The translations under genes and the position numbers were made by a program. Source: Dehalococcoidia bacterium (GTDB taxonomy: Bacteria; Chloroflexota; Dehalococcoidia; Bin125). From it: DNA of 64,000 bases. Positions 1-9,028 of the stretch are shown here, piece by piece. The DNA lies in assembly GCA_022825265.1 (NCBI GenBank), contig JAJDXE010000013.1:186001-250000 (forward strand), in the 5' to 3' direction. Below the pieces are notes generated by a model. It did not search any database. It was not told where the DNA came from and saw only the letters and a list, made by a program, of their open reading frames with translations. Numbering within the stretch: the stretch's first letter is position 1; the number at the start of each line of letters is the position of its first letter.

Positions 1-234
1 ATGTTGATGGCGTTCGCGGTGCAGTCGGTGATCTCGCCGGTCTGGGGTGTCGCTGCGGACGCCATCGGCGGGCGCGAGACGCTGTTCCTGGTCGGAGCGA
101 TTGTGATCGGCGGGACCGCATTGATGCTGCCGGCCTGGTTGAAGCTGCGTCGTCTGCCGGAGGATGCGGCGACTGCGGCGACTGAGCAGGCTGAGGTTTC
201 CGGCGACGAGGATTTAGTTCGAGCAGACGAATAA
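1..234 (+). CDS. MFS transporter, C-terminal fragment (5' end outside window)
   Basis: The open frame runs in from the left edge and ends at a TAA. Its 77 residues align with the last quarter of the two complete MFS exporters that follow: the MAFxxQSxIxPxWGVxADxxGGRETLxxVG stretch is shared, so this is the end of a first paralogue rather than a small protein. One and a half membrane helices are visible, then an acidic cytoplasmic tail of about 25 residues. The tail lacks the SPLFAA...VLMEGQKPR ending of its two neighbours. The ATG at base 1 is very unlikely to be the start. The next gene begins 12 bases after the stop, which suggests one operon of three exporters. Confidence 0.85.
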   Translation: MLMAFAVQSVISPVWGVAADAIGGRETLFLVGAIVIGGTALMLPAWLKLRRLPEDAATAATEQAEVSGDEDLVRADE

Positions 235-246
235 CCTGTTCATCAG

Positions 247-1629
247 ATGAACAAGTTCAGCGTCACGTTCGCCGCGCTCGCGGTTCGAGATTTTCGCCGG
301 CAGTGGATCGCTTCGACGCTGGCGACGACGGCGTTCATGACGACGTTCGTGCTGGTGCCGATCGTCGCCTACCAGTTGACGGGCTCCTACGCGGCCTCGG
401 GCTTTGCGGCGATGGGCAACGGCGTGGGGATGCTGTTCCTGACTCCGCTGGGCGGGGTGGTTGCGGACCGGTTTCCGAAGAAGCCGATTGTCCTGATCGG
501 GCAGTACTCGACTCTGCTTGTGATCGCCGGGACCGGGGCGCTGATCGCGACGGATCTGATCACGGTCCCGTTGTTGTTTGTCTCGACGCTGCTGAGCGGC
601 GCGACGTTTGCGTTGACCGGTCCGGCTCGACAGTCGTGGGTGGCGGAGCTGGTTCCGCCGCGACTGGTTCCCAATGCGGTGGCGCTGCAGCAGATGGGGA
701 TCAACATCGCCCAGGTGTTGGGGCCGACGCTGGCGTCGATTGCGGTGGTGGCGTTCAGCGTCAACGCGGGGAATGTGTACCTGGGGATCTCGCTGGTCTT
801 CCTGGTGGTCGTTCCGCTCAATCACATGCTGCCGCGGACGATGCCCAAGGTTGTGCAGCGGCGCTCGCCGCGGCGCGAGCTGGCGGACGGCTTCCACTAC
901 CTGCGGCGCAATCCGCGACTGCGGATTCTGTGGGTCTTCTGGCTGGTCGTGGTGATCTGCGGCTTCGCGATCCAGACGCTGATGCCGGGCATCCTCGACC
1001 AGGAGTTCTCGCGATCATCCGACGAGGCGGTGTTGATCAACGCGATCTTCGGGATCTCAGCGCTGGCGATCAATCTGCCGCTGGCGGGATTGGTCGGCGG
1101 GCGTTTCGCCTGGCCGTTGTTGTTGGGCACATCGGTGTTGATGGCGGTTGGCTTGTGGATGGTGGCCTGGGCGCCGACGTACGGGTTGGTCCTGATCCTG
1201 AGCGCGGTCGCCGGGGCGGGACGCTCGGGTGTGATGCTGGTCAACCAGTCGATCATGATGTCCAACACTCGCCCGGAGTACTTCGGTCGGATCATGTCGT
1301 TCGTGCTGATGGCGTTCGGGCTGCAGTCGATCATTGCTCCGGGCTGGGGCGTGATCGCGGACGTGGTCGGCGGTCGAGAGACGCTCGTGTTGGTCGGGCT
1401 GGTGGTGATCGGCGCGACGGTGTTGATGCTGCTGGGTTGGTTGAGCACGCGTCGGATGCCGTTTGAGCCGGGGACTCCGGCGGCGACGGTGGCGGCCGAG
1501 TCGCCGCCGGAGCCCAGACGAGTCACGGCTCCGAGTCCGGCGTATAGTCCGTTGTTCGCTGCTCAGGTTGCGCCGATCGTGTTGATGGAGGGTCAGAAGC
1601 CGCGTCCGGCTATGCCCAGCGGCGATTAG
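247..1629 (+). CDS. MFS exporter, MFS_3/EntS-like (paralogue 2 of 3)
   Basis: A 460-residue integral membrane protein of the major facilitator superfamily, predicted to export a small molecule by proton antiport; the substrate cannot be read from sequence. About twelve hydrophobic helices are visible. The loop 2-3 signature is GGVVADRFPKKP near residues 69-80, and the FALTGPARQSWVAELVP stretch is typical of the MFS_3 (EntS/macrolide exporter) branch. After the last helix comes a Pro/Ala-rich tail of about 60 residues ending in SPLFAAQVAPIVLMEGQK, which recurs in the next gene. The ATG at 247 gives a normal N-terminus, but no good Shine-Dalgarno is visible. It lies 12 bases after the preceding paralogue and 10 before the next. 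Confidence 0.9.
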   Translation: MNKFSVTFAALAVRDFRRQWIASTLATTAFMTTFVLVPIVAYQLTGSYAASGFAAMGNGVGMLFLTPLGGVVADRFPKKPIVLIGQYSTLLVIAGTGALIATDLITVPLLFVSTLLSGATFALTGPARQSWVAELVPPRLVPNAVALQQMGINIAQVLGPTLASIAVVAFSVNAGNVYLGISLVFLVVVPLNHMLPRTMPKVVQRRSPRRELADGFHYLRRNPRLRILWVFWLVVVICGFAIQTLMPGILDQEFSRSSDEAVLINAIFGISALAINLPLAGLVGGRFAWPLLLGTSVLMAVGLWMVAWAPTYGLVLILSAVAGAGRSGVMLVNQSIMMSNTRPEYFGRIMSFVLMAFGLQSIIAPGWGVIADVVGGRETLVLVGLVVIGATVLMLLGWLSTRRMPFEPGTPAATVAAESPPEPRRVTAPSPAYSPLFAAQVAPIVLMEGQKPRPAMPSGD

Positions 1630-1639
1630 CCTGAGGCTA

Positions 1640-3022
1640 GTGAACCGCATCCGGGTGACCTTCGCCGCGCTGTCCGAGCGGGATTACCGCCTGCTGTGGA
1701 TCGGGTCGCTGATGGCGACCACGGCCTTCATGACGACGTTCTACCTGGTGCCGATCGTGGCGTACGAGATCACCGGGTCGTACGCGGCGTCCGGCTTCGC
1801 GCAGGCGGGGATGGTCGCTCAACTGGTGTTCGGACCGTTCGGCGGGGTGATCGCCGATCGGTACAAGAAAAAGCCGCTGGTGCTGGGCAGCCAGATCATT
1901 CCCTGCGCGATCATCGTCGCGACCGGCATTCTGATCGTCTCGGACAACATCACGATCCCGCTGCTGTTCGGCTCGACATTCCTGACCGGCGCGACCTTTT
2001 CCCTGATGGGTCCGGCGCGGCAGTCGTGGGTGGTGGAGCTGGTCCCGCATCGGCTGCTGCCCAACGCGGTCGCGTTGCAGAACATGTCGATCAACATCGC
2101 CGCCGTGGTCGGCCCGGCGCTGGCGGCCACGCTGGTCGTCTCGATGGGCCTCAACTCGGGCATTCTCTACATGCTCGTGGCCATCCCGTTTGTGATTGTG
2201 ATTCCGCTGACGATCATGATCAGCGGCAGCGGCCGAGCGACGCCGCCAGAGGAGCGAAAGCCGGTGGCGACCGAGATGGCAGCCGGCCTCAGATACATCA
2301 CCAGCCGACCAAACCTGCGCAGCCTCTGGGTGTTCTGGACGATGATCGTGGTGACCGGATTCGCGCTGCAAACGCTGCTGCCGGGCCTGCTCGACCAGGA
2401 GTTCGGGCGTCCGGAGAACGAAGCGCTGATCATCGGCACGATCTGGGGCGTGACGGCGCTGCCGATCAACCTGATGCTGGCCGGTGTGGTCGGCAGCCGC
2501 CGCTGGCCCTGGCCGCTGCTCTTCCTCTCGGCGTTGGCGCTGGCGGGCGGGATCTGGCTGACCGCCTGGGCGCCGGTCTACGGCGTGCTGCTGATCGTGT
2601 CCGCCATCGCCGGCGGCGCCCGTTCAGCGGTGATGCTGCTCAATCAGACGATCATGATGTCGAACACGCGGCCCGAGTACTTCGGGCGTGTGGTCAGCTG
2701 GGTATTCATGGCCTTCGGTCTGCAAGGCATCCTGGCACCGGTCTGGGGGGTGGTGGCGGACGCGATCGGCGGTCGGGAGACGCTCTACGTCGTGGGCCTG
2801 GTGGTTGTGGCGGGGACGGTGTTGATGATGCTCTCGCGAGCGCGGAATCGGCGGATTCCGCCTGAGGCGGGGACTGCCGCTGCTTCGATTGAGGCGGAAG
2901 CGCCTCCCGAGGCTGAACTCGAGCAGGCGGAGCCGCGGACTGCTCCGAGCCCGGCGGTGAGTCCGTTGTTTGCGGCGCGGCTGGCGCCGGTGGTGTTGAT
3001 GGAGGGTCAGAAGCCGCGGTGA
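1640..3022 (+). CDS. MFS exporter, MFS_3/EntS-like (paralogue 3 of 3)
   Basis: A 460-residue paralogue, the same length as the preceding gene and aligning with it from end to end. The helix 2-3 loop motif reads GGVIADRYKKKP, and PARQSWVVELVPHRLLPNAVALQ follows the same plan. It ends in an extended tail closing with SPLFAARLAPVVLMEGQK, the same ending as its neighbour. The start is a GTG at 1640, giving VNRIRVTFAALSERDYR against MNKFSVTFAALAVRDFR in the neighbour. It is predicted to be a plasma-membrane drug or metabolite exporter and probably co-transcribed with the other two copies. It ends one base from the convergent oxidoreductase gene. Confidence 0.9.
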   Translation: MNRIRVTFAALSERDYRLLWIGSLMATTAFMTTFYLVPIVAYEITGSYAASGFAQAGMVAQLVFGPFGGVIADRYKKKPLVLGSQIIPCAIIVATGILIVSDNITIPLLFGSTFLTGATFSLMGPARQSWVVELVPHRLLPNAVALQNMSINIAAVVGPALAATLVVSMGLNSGILYMLVAIPFVIVIPLTIMISGSGRATPPEERKPVATEMAAGLRYITSRPNLRSLWVFWTMIVVTGFALQTLLPGLLDQEFGRPENEALIIGTIWGVTALPINLMLAGVVGSRRWPWPLLFLSALALAGGIWLTAWAPVYGVLLIVSAIAGGARSAVMLLNQTIMMSNTRPEYFGRVVSWVFMAFGLQGILAPVWGVVADAIGGRETLYVVGLVVVAGTVLMMLSRARNRRIPPEAGTAAASIEAEAPPEAELEQAEPRTAPSPAVSPLFAARLAPVVLMEGQKPR

Positions 3023-3023
3023 G

Positions 3024-3998
3024 CTAGTCCGCCTGCGCCAACTCCCCCAGGAACGCCCGTGTCCGGGTGATGTGGGACTCGGCGTCGTCGACGAGGACGA
3101 CGATGGCGGCGAGCATTTCGTCGACTCCGTAGTCGTCGTGCATGGCGCGGACCTTGTCTCCGACTTCGGCTTCTGAGCCGCTGATGATCAGGGCGTCGGC
3201 CATTCGGTCGGTGAAGTCGGTTCCGGCGGCCTCGTCGTAGCCGGCGTCCTGGAGCATCTGCGAGTAGTAGGGCAGGCGCTGGTAGAAGCCGAACTGTCGC
3301 TTGGCGGCGGCGCGGATGGCTTCCTGGTCCTGGCTGAGAATGATCGGCGTGTGGACGACCATCTGCGGGCGGTCGCGGCCGGCGAGGTCGGCGCCGGCCT
3401 GCTGGGCGGGCAGGGCGACGTCGCGGATGTAGGGCAGGGGCGACATCCAGGAGATGCCGCCGGCGGTGATCTCGCCGGAGAGCGACCAGGCCTTCTCGCG
3501 CAGGGCGGAGATCATGGTGGAGACCTGGGTCGGCCCGCCGGGGAGCTGGGCGCGGGCGGTGATCAGCTCGCCCTCATGGTTGACTTCGCCGTTCTCGAGC
3601 AACGCTCGGCAGATGTTCACGTACTCCCGCAGGTGCGAGAGCGGCTTGTGGAAGGGGATGCCCCAGGTGCCCTCGATGGCTGGCTTGTGCGAGGGTCCGA
3701 GGCCGAGGATCATGCGGCCGGGGGCGATCTGATCGACCGAGGCCGCGCCCTGGACCATGGAGATCGGGTGTCGCGGGTAGGTGGGCACGATCGAGGTGCC
3801 GAAGGTGATTCGCTCGGCGCCGGAGAGCGCTGCGCCGACGAAGACGGCGAACGGGTCGGGGGCGGGACCGCCGACGGTCAGCCAGGCCGTGTCGAGTCCG
3901 TCGCGGTCGGCGGCGACGATGCCATCGATCAATGACGGGGCGTTCATCATCTGGATGTTCTGTAGCGCGATGTGGACGCCGATGCGCATGTTGTTCAT
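3024..3998 (-). CDS. LLM-class (luciferase-like) flavin/F420-dependent oxidoreductase
   Basis: A 324-residue TIM-barrel oxidoreductase of the bacterial-luciferase-like family. These enzymes use reduced FMN or F420 to reduce or monooxygenate organic substrates in the cytoplasm. Visible signatures are the early FGTSIVPTYPRHP strand, GRMILGLGPSHKPAIEGTWGIPF after it, and a C-terminal segment with DxxxIxGSExEVGDKVRAMHDDYGVDEML, typical of F420-type members. The frame stays open upstream, but the ATG at 3998 is preferred: it has AGGAGC 5 bases upstream and gives the MRIGVHIALQN N-terminus usual for the family. It is convergent with the MFS genes and lies downstream of an MBL-fold hydrolase on the same strand, 58 bases apart. 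Substrate unknown. Confidence 0.88.
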   Translation of the reverse strand: MNNMRIGVHIALQNIQMMNAPSLIDGIVAADRDGLDTAWLTVGGPAPDPFAVFVGAALSGAERITFGTSIVPTYPRHPISMVQGAASVDQIAPGRMILGLGPSHKPAIEGTWGIPFHKPLSHLREYVNICRALLENGEVNHEGELITARAQLPGGPTQVSTMISALREKAWSLSGEITAGGISWMSPLPYIRDVALPAQQAGADLAGRDRPQMVVHTPIILSQDQEAIRAAAKRQFGFYQRLPYYSQMLQDAGYDEAAGTDFTDRMADALIISGSEAEVGDKVRAMHDDYGVDEMLAAIVVLVDDAESHITRTRAFLGELAQAD

Positions 3999-4056
3999 GG
4001 GATGCTCCTGAGTTGCTTTGAGGTCAATGGGGAGGATAGTGGCCGTGCGGGAGCCG

Positions 4057-4899
4057 TCATTCGTAGACAGCGCCCGGCGCGAAGTCGATTCGTTTGGCTT
4101 CGCGGACGCCATCGACGAATTGGGCTCCTGTGGTGTCGTGGCCGGGGAGGAGGAAGGCGTCGCGGTCGGCGGCGATGGCGGCGATCCTAGCTACCGAGTT
4201 GCGCCAGGCCTCGGTGTCCATGTCGATGGGCGAATTGGCCGGCGGCGGTCCGAGGGTGTCGTGGAAGAACATGGCGTCGGAGGTGAGCAGGACCCAGCCG
4301 GTCTGATCGAGACGGGCGAGGATTCCCATGGTTCCCGGCGTGTGTCCGGGCAGTGAGATGCACCAGAGGTCCTTGGCGATCTCCTGGTCTCCGTACATGA
4401 GCATCTGCGGCGCTCGGGAGACGAAGTTCCAGTCGGCGCGGATGAAGAACTCGTCGGCGTCGGCGACGTTGGTGACGACGTGACGCCACTCGTCTTCATG
4501 GACGACGATCGTGGCTCCGGCGTCTTCGAACAGCCTGAGTCCGCCCGCGTGGTCGGCGTGGAGGTGGCCCTGGATGACGTGCGAGAAGTCTTCGGGGCCG
4601 AGTCCGCGCTGCCGGAGCACTGCTTCGAGGCAGACCTCGGGCGTGATGGCGTCGAGGTTGAGCATCTGCAGCCAGTCGGGCAACCACTCATTCGCCCACG
4701 TCGGCGCGATTCCGGTCTCGAAGAGGATCAGGCCGGCGTCGGGATGCTCGATCACGTAGGAGAGGGCGGGGCATTGATACATGCCGTCGACGACGTCGCC
4801 CTCGAACCGCTGGGGCCGGCGTCCGAGGGAGGGATCGAAGAGCGCGGCCATCGGCATGGGGAACGACCCGAGCTGGAGTCCGTACAGCTTGATGCCCAT
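4057..4899 (-). CDS. MBL-fold metallohydrolase, lactonase-like
   Basis: A 280-residue metallo-beta-lactamase-fold hydrolase. The zinc motif HLHADHAGG is near residues 111-119, with a later GHTPGTMG histidine, SDAMFF metal-bridging aspartate and LLPGHD histidine, so the dinuclear zinc set is complete. The overall layout (ETGIAP, QGHLHADH, VHEDEW, LPGHTPG) resembles the N-acyl-homoserine-lactone lactonase branch (AttM/AiiA-like), but the substrate is not certain. The ATG at 4899 is supported by GGAG 8 bases upstream on the minus strand. It sits directly upstream of the luciferase-like oxidoreductase and is probably in the same transcript; MscS lies 32 bases further upstream on the same strand. 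Confidence 0.85.
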   Translation of the reverse strand: MGIKLYGLQLGSFPMPMAALFDPSLGRRPQRFEGDVVDGMYQCPALSYVIEHPDAGLILFETGIAPTWANEWLPDWLQMLNLDAITPEVCLEAVLRQRGLGPEDFSHVIQGHLHADHAGGLRLFEDAGATIVVHEDEWRHVVTNVADADEFFIRADWNFVSRAPQMLMYGDQEIAKDLWCISLPGHTPGTMGILARLDQTGWVLLTSDAMFFHDTLGPPPANSPIDMDTEAWRNSVARIAAIAADRDAFLLPGHDTTGAQFVDGVREAKRIDFAPGAVYE

Positions 4900-4931
4900 C
4901 GTGATGCTCCGTTCATCGCTTGAGCGTCACG

Positions 4932-6140
4932 CTAGCCGTTGTCGTAGCCCTTCGTGATCGGGTCGTCGGCGCGTTGGCCGGCCTGGCCGTCCGGTGCGAA
5001 GTCGTCGACGGTCTGGGCCAGGTCGCTGCGTTCTCGCTGCGCCGGTATCTCCTGCGCTCCCTCGACCCGGCTGGCCAAGTGGAGCGTTTGCGTGGGGAAG
5101 GCGAACTCGACCTGGAGCTGCTGGGCGAGGCGGATGATGTCGAGGTTGAAGACGTGCCGGGTGCGCAGTTCTTCGTTCCAGGTCGATGCGCCGATGAAGG
5201 TGTAGACCATGATGTTCAGCGCCGAGTCGCCGAAGCTGTGCAGCTCGACGATGTAGTAGTCGTGCCGCATGTTGTCGTTGGCGCGGACGATGGCGCGGAC
5301 GCCCTCGACGAATGCCTGGATGCGGTCGGGATCGGTGTGATAGGCGATTCCCACGGTGGTGTAGTAGCGGCGCCAGGTGCGCTGGCCCATGTTGTTGACC
5401 GCGGTGTCGGTCATGCGGGCGTTGGGGACGGTGATCAGCGAGTCGGCGAAGGTCCGGATCCGGGTGGAGCGGAAGCCGATCTGCTCGACCGTTCCTTCGA
5501 TGTCGTCGACGATCACCCAGTCGCCGACCTGGAAGGGCTTGTCGGCGAGGATCGTGGCTCCGCCGAGCAGGTTCTTGAGCGTGTCCTGGGCGGCCAGGGC
5601 GACGGCGAGGCCGCCCAGGCCGAGTCCGGCGATGAGGGAAGTGATGTTGATGTCGAGGTTCTGGAGGATGAAGATCGCGCCGATGGCTCCGACGAAGATC
5701 TTGCCAGAAGTGCGGGCCAGGGGGACCAGTTGATCGTCGAGCTTGGAATCGGTCTCCTCGGCGATCTGCTTCCAGTAGTCGGCGGCGGCGTCAACGAGGC
5801 GGAAGCCGACCAGCACTCCGGCGAAGGTCGAGGCGAAGTTGGCGAAGATTTCGACGACGTGCTCGACGTCTTCATCGAAGTCGAGCATGGGGAAGCCGAT
5901 GGCCAGCGTGACCGCTCCCAGCATGAGCAGCAGGGGACGCTGAAGCCGGCTGAGTTCGTACTCCCAGAACTCGTGCCTATCCGGTTGGGTGCGCCTCCGG
6001 ATGACCAGGCGGATGCCGTGAACGACGGCGAATCGGGCGACGACGATGATCACCGCCATGACGCCGAGGCCGATGAACTGCCAGACCTCGATGCCGATGA
6101 CGGAGTCGTTGAGCCAATTCAGAACGAGGTTGGGAGGCAT
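4932..6140 (-). CDS. Small-conductance mechanosensitive channel, MscS family
   Basis: A 402-residue MscS-family channel that would release solutes from the cell under hypo-osmotic shock. The N-terminus carries three to five hydrophobic helices. The pore-lining helix is recognisable as the Gly/Ala-rich stretch LIAGLGLGGLAVALAAQDTLKNLLGG near residues 190-215, followed by the beta domain with PFQVGDWVIVDDIEGTVEQIGFRSTRIRT, the classical MscS signature. The C-terminal tail after the alpha-beta domain is Gln/Arg/Asp rich and probably disordered. No clear Shine-Dalgarno precedes the ATG. It may be transcribed from the CDGSH gene side; a GC-rich nested hairpin lies in between. Confidence 0.92.
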   Translation of the reverse strand: MPPNLVLNWLNDSVIGIEVWQFIGLGVMAVIIVVARFAVVHGIRLVIRRRTQPDRHEFWEYELSRLQRPLLLMLGAVTLAIGFPMLDFDEDVEHVVEIFANFASTFAGVLVGFRLVDAAADYWKQIAEETDSKLDDQLVPLARTSGKIFVGAIGAIFILQNLDINITSLIAGLGLGGLAVALAAQDTLKNLLGGATILADKPFQVGDWVIVDDIEGTVEQIGFRSTRIRTFADSLITVPNARMTDTAVNNMGQRTWRRYYTTVGIAYHTDPDRIQAFVEGVRAIVRANDNMRHDYYIVELHSFGDSALNIMVYTFIGASTWNEELRTRHVFNLDIIRLAQQLQVEFAFPTQTLHLASRVEGAQEIPAQRERSDLAQTVDDFAPDGQAGQRADDPITKGYDNG

Positions 6141-6184
6141 GGCGGAGTCCGGAGCAGCTAGTTTGGCGCCGCCCTCACCCTACC

Positions 6185-6226
6185 CCCCGTGTCCCCGCAT
6201 CAAGTGCGGGGCAGGCGAGCACGGGG
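6185..6226. repeat. Nested GC-rich hairpin between CDGSH gene and mscS
   Basis: The inner stem is CCCCGCA (6193-6199) and TGCGGGG (6205-6211) around TCAAG. An outer stem pairs CCCCGTG (6185-6191) with CACGGGG (6220-6226). There is no T-run, so it may be a dispersed palindromic repeat that also works as a weak terminator. The rest of the gap 6141-6347 holds nothing else I recognise. Confidence 0.55.
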
Positions 6227-6347
6227 CAGGCTCTCCTTGAGGGAGACGGGACCAAAATGTCACCTGGCGCTCTGTTTCCTCCCCATCAAGGCGGAGGAAT
6301 GGAGAGAGGAAGCTGCGCCGGAACGCAGGTGAGCAGATCGGATTTGG

Positions 6348-6551
6348 TTAGGCGGTCGAGGGGTCGTGCTCGAAGCCGCAGGCCTTGTGTGAGCCGTCGC
6401 AGAATGGTTTCATGTCGGACTGGCCGCAGCGGCAGAGGGCGACCATGGATCCCTTGGGATTGGGGATCGTCGAGCCGTCGTTGGCCTTCAGGGTGAGTCC
6501 CTCGGTCGAGATCAGGATGGGTCCGTTCGCGTTGATGGTGATTTCAGCCAT
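6348..6551 (-). CDS. CDGSH iron-sulfur domain protein (mitoNEET-like)
   Basis: A 67-residue protein with the complete CDGSH [2Fe-2S] motif. CRCGQSDMKPFCDGSH supplies the three cysteines and one histidine (C-x-C-x2-S-x3-P-x-C-D-G-S-H) in the C-terminal half. The N-terminal half, MAEITINANGPILISTEGLTL, matches the short bacterial single-domain type. It is likely a small cytoplasmic Fe-S protein in redox sensing or cluster transfer. The ATG at 6551 has GGAGCG about 5 bases upstream. Its upstream region is shared divergently with the oxidoreductase at 6664, and mscS follows on the same strand after the hairpin at 6185-6226. Confidence 0.93.
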   Translation of the reverse strand: MAEITINANGPILISTEGLTLKANDGSTIPNPKGSMVALCRCGQSDMKPFCDGSHKACGFEHDPSTA

Positions 6552-6663
6552 GGCGCGCTCCGTTGCTCTGGGTGGTTGCTCTGGATGACTGCTCCGGCGT
6601 CTGCTCGGATGTCACGGTTAGCATAATCGCCGTGCCTGGTCCGCGATTTGAGGAGTGTCCGCG

Positions 6664-7590
6664 ATGAAGTTGACCGTTGAGTTTCCCTCCGTCGTCCACC
6701 GCAATGGTCCGGCCGAAATCTCGCGATTGGCTCGGGCGATCGAGGAGATTGGCTATGACGAGATCGACATCTTCGACCACGTCGTGATGGGTCATCCGCA
6801 TCCCGATCGCGAGTCCGGTCCGTATCCGGCCAATATGCCGATCCTGGAAGCGCTGGTGACGCTGGGCTATATCGCGGCGGTGACCGAGCGGGTCGGCCTC
6901 GGCACTGAAGTCCTGGTCCTGCCGCAGCGGCAGCCGGTGCTGACGGCCAAGCAGTTCAGCACGCTGGACACGCTCTCGGGCGGGCGCGTGCGGGTTGGCG
7001 TCGGTGTGGGCTGGCAGGACTCGGAGTACGAGGCGCTGGGGATGGATTTCCGGACTCGGGGCGCCGCGATGGACGAGGCGATCGAGCTGATGCGGGCCTG
7101 CTGGACTGAGCCGTCGATTGACTTTGCGGGCGAGCACTTCGTCTCGAAAGCGATGTCGATGGAGCCGAAGCCGCTGCAGACGATGAACGGCGGGGAGATC
7201 CCGCTGTGGATCGGCGGCGGATCGAAGGCGGCGCTGGAGCGGGCCGGGCGGGTCGGCGATGGCTGGATGGGATCGGGGATTCTCGGCGATGCCGCCGTTG
7301 AGGCGATTGCGACGGTGAAGCAGGCGGCCGAGGCTGCGGGCCGTGATCCGGAGGCGCTGGGCTTCCAATGCCAGCTGGCGACTCCGCCGCGGGCGGGTGA
7401 TCCGTCGACGCGGGAGTACTGGGCGCGATCAGCGGATGTGGCGGCGACTGCCGCCGCGGCGCAGGCGGCCGGGTTCGGTTGGGCGGCGGTCAATGTGACG
7501 GGCGTGTTTGTGGCGGGGGCTCGGTCGATTGATGCGATGATCGAGCAGCTTGGGGTGCTGCACGACGCGATCCGGTCGGAGACGGGTTAG
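6664..7590 (+). CDS. LLM-class F420-dependent oxidoreductase
   Basis: A 308-residue luciferase-like TIM-barrel enzyme. Recognisable family stretches are DIFDHVVMGHPHP, ILEALVTLGYIAAVTERVGLGTEVLVLPQRQPVLTAKQ, LDTLSGGRVRVGVGVGWQDSEYEALGMDF and PLWIGGGSKAALERAGRVGDGW; together these match the F420-dependent TIGR03619-type branch. The ATG at 6664 is chosen because AGGAG lies 8 bases upstream; an in-frame GTG at 6655 overlaps that ribosome site. It is divergent from the CDGSH gene. The NfeD gene begins 18 bases downstream, possibly in the same transcript, but no functional link is obvious. Substrate unknown. Confidence 0.9.
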   Translation: MKLTVEFPSVVHRNGPAEISRLARAIEEIGYDEIDIFDHVVMGHPHPDRESGPYPANMPILEALVTLGYIAAVTERVGLGTEVLVLPQRQPVLTAKQFSTLDTLSGGRVRVGVGVGWQDSEYEALGMDFRTRGAAMDEAIELMRACWTEPSIDFAGEHFVSKAMSMEPKPLQTMNGGEIPLWIGGGSKAALERAGRVGDGWMGSGILGDAAVEAIATVKQAAEAAGRDPEALGFQCQLATPPRAGDPSTREYWARSADVAATAAAAQAAGFGWAAVNVTGVFVAGARSIDAMIEQLGVLHDAIRSETG

Positions 7591-7608
7591 CGGAACCGGC
7601 GGTGTGAT

Positions 7609-9027
7609 GTGCGTTGGCTGCGGACCCTCGTCCTGGTCGCGGTGCTGGCGCTGTTGCTGCAGCACGACTCACTCGCCCAAAACGGTCGGCCGCCACTTGT
7701 CCTCGTCATGGACATCGACGGGCCGATTGAGCCGATCACTGAGCGTTATCTCTCGCGCGTGATCGATAAAGCTGAATCGCGCGGGGCCGAGGCGATCGTC
7801 ATTCGCATCGATACGCCGGGCGGGTTGATCTCATCGATGCGGAACATCACGGAGCAGTTGCTGAATTCCCCCGTGCCAACCATCGCCTATGTTTGGCCAT
7901 CGGGCGCGCAAGCGGCCTCGGCGGGGACGATTATCACGATCGCAGCCAACATCGCCGCTATGGCGCCGGCCACCAACATCGGCGCGGCCGCGCCGGTATC
8001 CGGCACGGGCGAAGACTTGCCGCCGACGCTGCGCAAGAAGGTGGACGAAGACATCACCGCCCTGATCCGCAGCATCGCCGGCGCGCGCGGTCGCAACTAT
8101 GAGGCGATTGAACTCACGGTGCTCGAGGCGAAGGCATACACCGCCGACGAGGCGCTGGACCTTGACGTGATCGACCATGTTGTGGTCGATCTTGATTCGC
8201 TGTTGAATGTGATCGACGGAGCAGAGGTGGAAACCTCGGCTGGGCCGCGCACGCTGCGCACCGCTGGGGCGCAGATCGATGAGCTCGGGCGCTCCCTGGT
8301 GGAGCGTTTCCTTGACATCCTCACGAATCCGAATGTGACCTATGCCCTCATCTTGCTCGGTACGTACGGCGTGATTTACGAGATTCGCGACCCGGGCAAC
8401 TTCGGGCCGGGCGTGCTGGGCGTACTCGGGCTTGTCCTCGGCTTCGCCGGGATCGGACTGTTGCCGGTCAACTTCACCGGTGTCGTGCTGCTCGTCGCCG
8501 GCATCCTGTTACTGCTGCTGGAATCACAACTGGACGGCTTTGGCTGGGCCGGGATCGGAGCGGTGATCTGCTGGATTCTGGCTGGGTTTCTGCTCTTCGG
8601 AGAGATCTTCCCGGAACCGTCGGCGCTGGACGATCCGCTGGAGATTTCTCGGTGGGTCCTGGCTCTGTTCGGAGCGGTTACAGTCGCGGTCATTGCTCTG
8701 TTCTGGGTCCTGGGGCGAGGCGGCGGCAAGTCGGAGGCTTTTATCCCCGAGCACGAGCGTCGCCTGATCGCTCAGTCGGGCACGGTCGTCGATATCCTCA
8801 ATCCGAGCGGTGAGATTCTCATCGACAGCGAACAGTTCACAGCGATGACCGAGGGCGAGGACATTGGCGAAGGCTCTTCGGTTGTTGTGACTGGCGTCTA
8901 TGCGGGGGGCGTGCTCAAAGTGGTCGACTCAGGCGATGCTCCGATGGAGTTGACACGCCGCTCCTGGCGTGATCGCCTGGCACGATTCTCGCTGGCCCAC
9001 CTGATCAGGCAACGAAGGGATCATTGA
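7609..9027 (+). CDS. NfeD-family membrane serine protease
   Basis: A 472-residue NfeD (nodulation efficiency D) protein. A signal peptide of about 23 residues (LRTLVLVAVLALLLQHDSLAQ) precedes a ClpP-like protease domain at about 30-230. The nucleophile region is YVWPSGAQAASAGTIITIAA, with the general-base lysine likely in the PTLRKKVDED segment. Four to five membrane helices follow (about 240-370), then the C-terminal OB-fold NfeD domain (about 385-465). The start is a GTG at 7609, with no strong ribosome site. The next gene encodes a flotillin and starts one base after this stop. This is the conserved NfeD-flotillin pair thought to act together in membrane microdomains. Confidence 0.92.
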   Translation: MRWLRTLVLVAVLALLLQHDSLAQNGRPPLVLVMDIDGPIEPITERYLSRVIDKAESRGAEAIVIRIDTPGGLISSMRNITEQLLNSPVPTIAYVWPSGAQAASAGTIITIAANIAAMAPATNIGAAAPVSGTGEDLPPTLRKKVDEDITALIRSIAGARGRNYEAIELTVLEAKAYTADEALDLDVIDHVVVDLDSLLNVIDGAEVETSAGPRTLRTAGAQIDELGRSLVERFLDILTNPNVTYALILLGTYGVIYEIRDPGNFGPGVLGVLGLVLGFAGIGLLPVNFTGVVLLVAGILLLLLESQLDGFGWAGIGAVICWILAGFLLFGEIFPEPSALDDPLEISRWVLALFGAVTVAVIALFWVLGRGGGKSEAFIPEHERRLIAQSGTVVDILNPSGEILIDSEQFTAMTEGEDIGEGSSVVVTGVYAGGVLKVVDSGDAPMELTRRSWRDRLARFSLAHLIRQRRDH

Positions 9028-9028
9028 C

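Noticed and set aside
4920..6161. Plus-strand open frame of 413 codons opposite the MscS gene
   Set aside because: Highly acidic Val/Asp/Gly sequence without family features; MscS on the minus strand is well supported.
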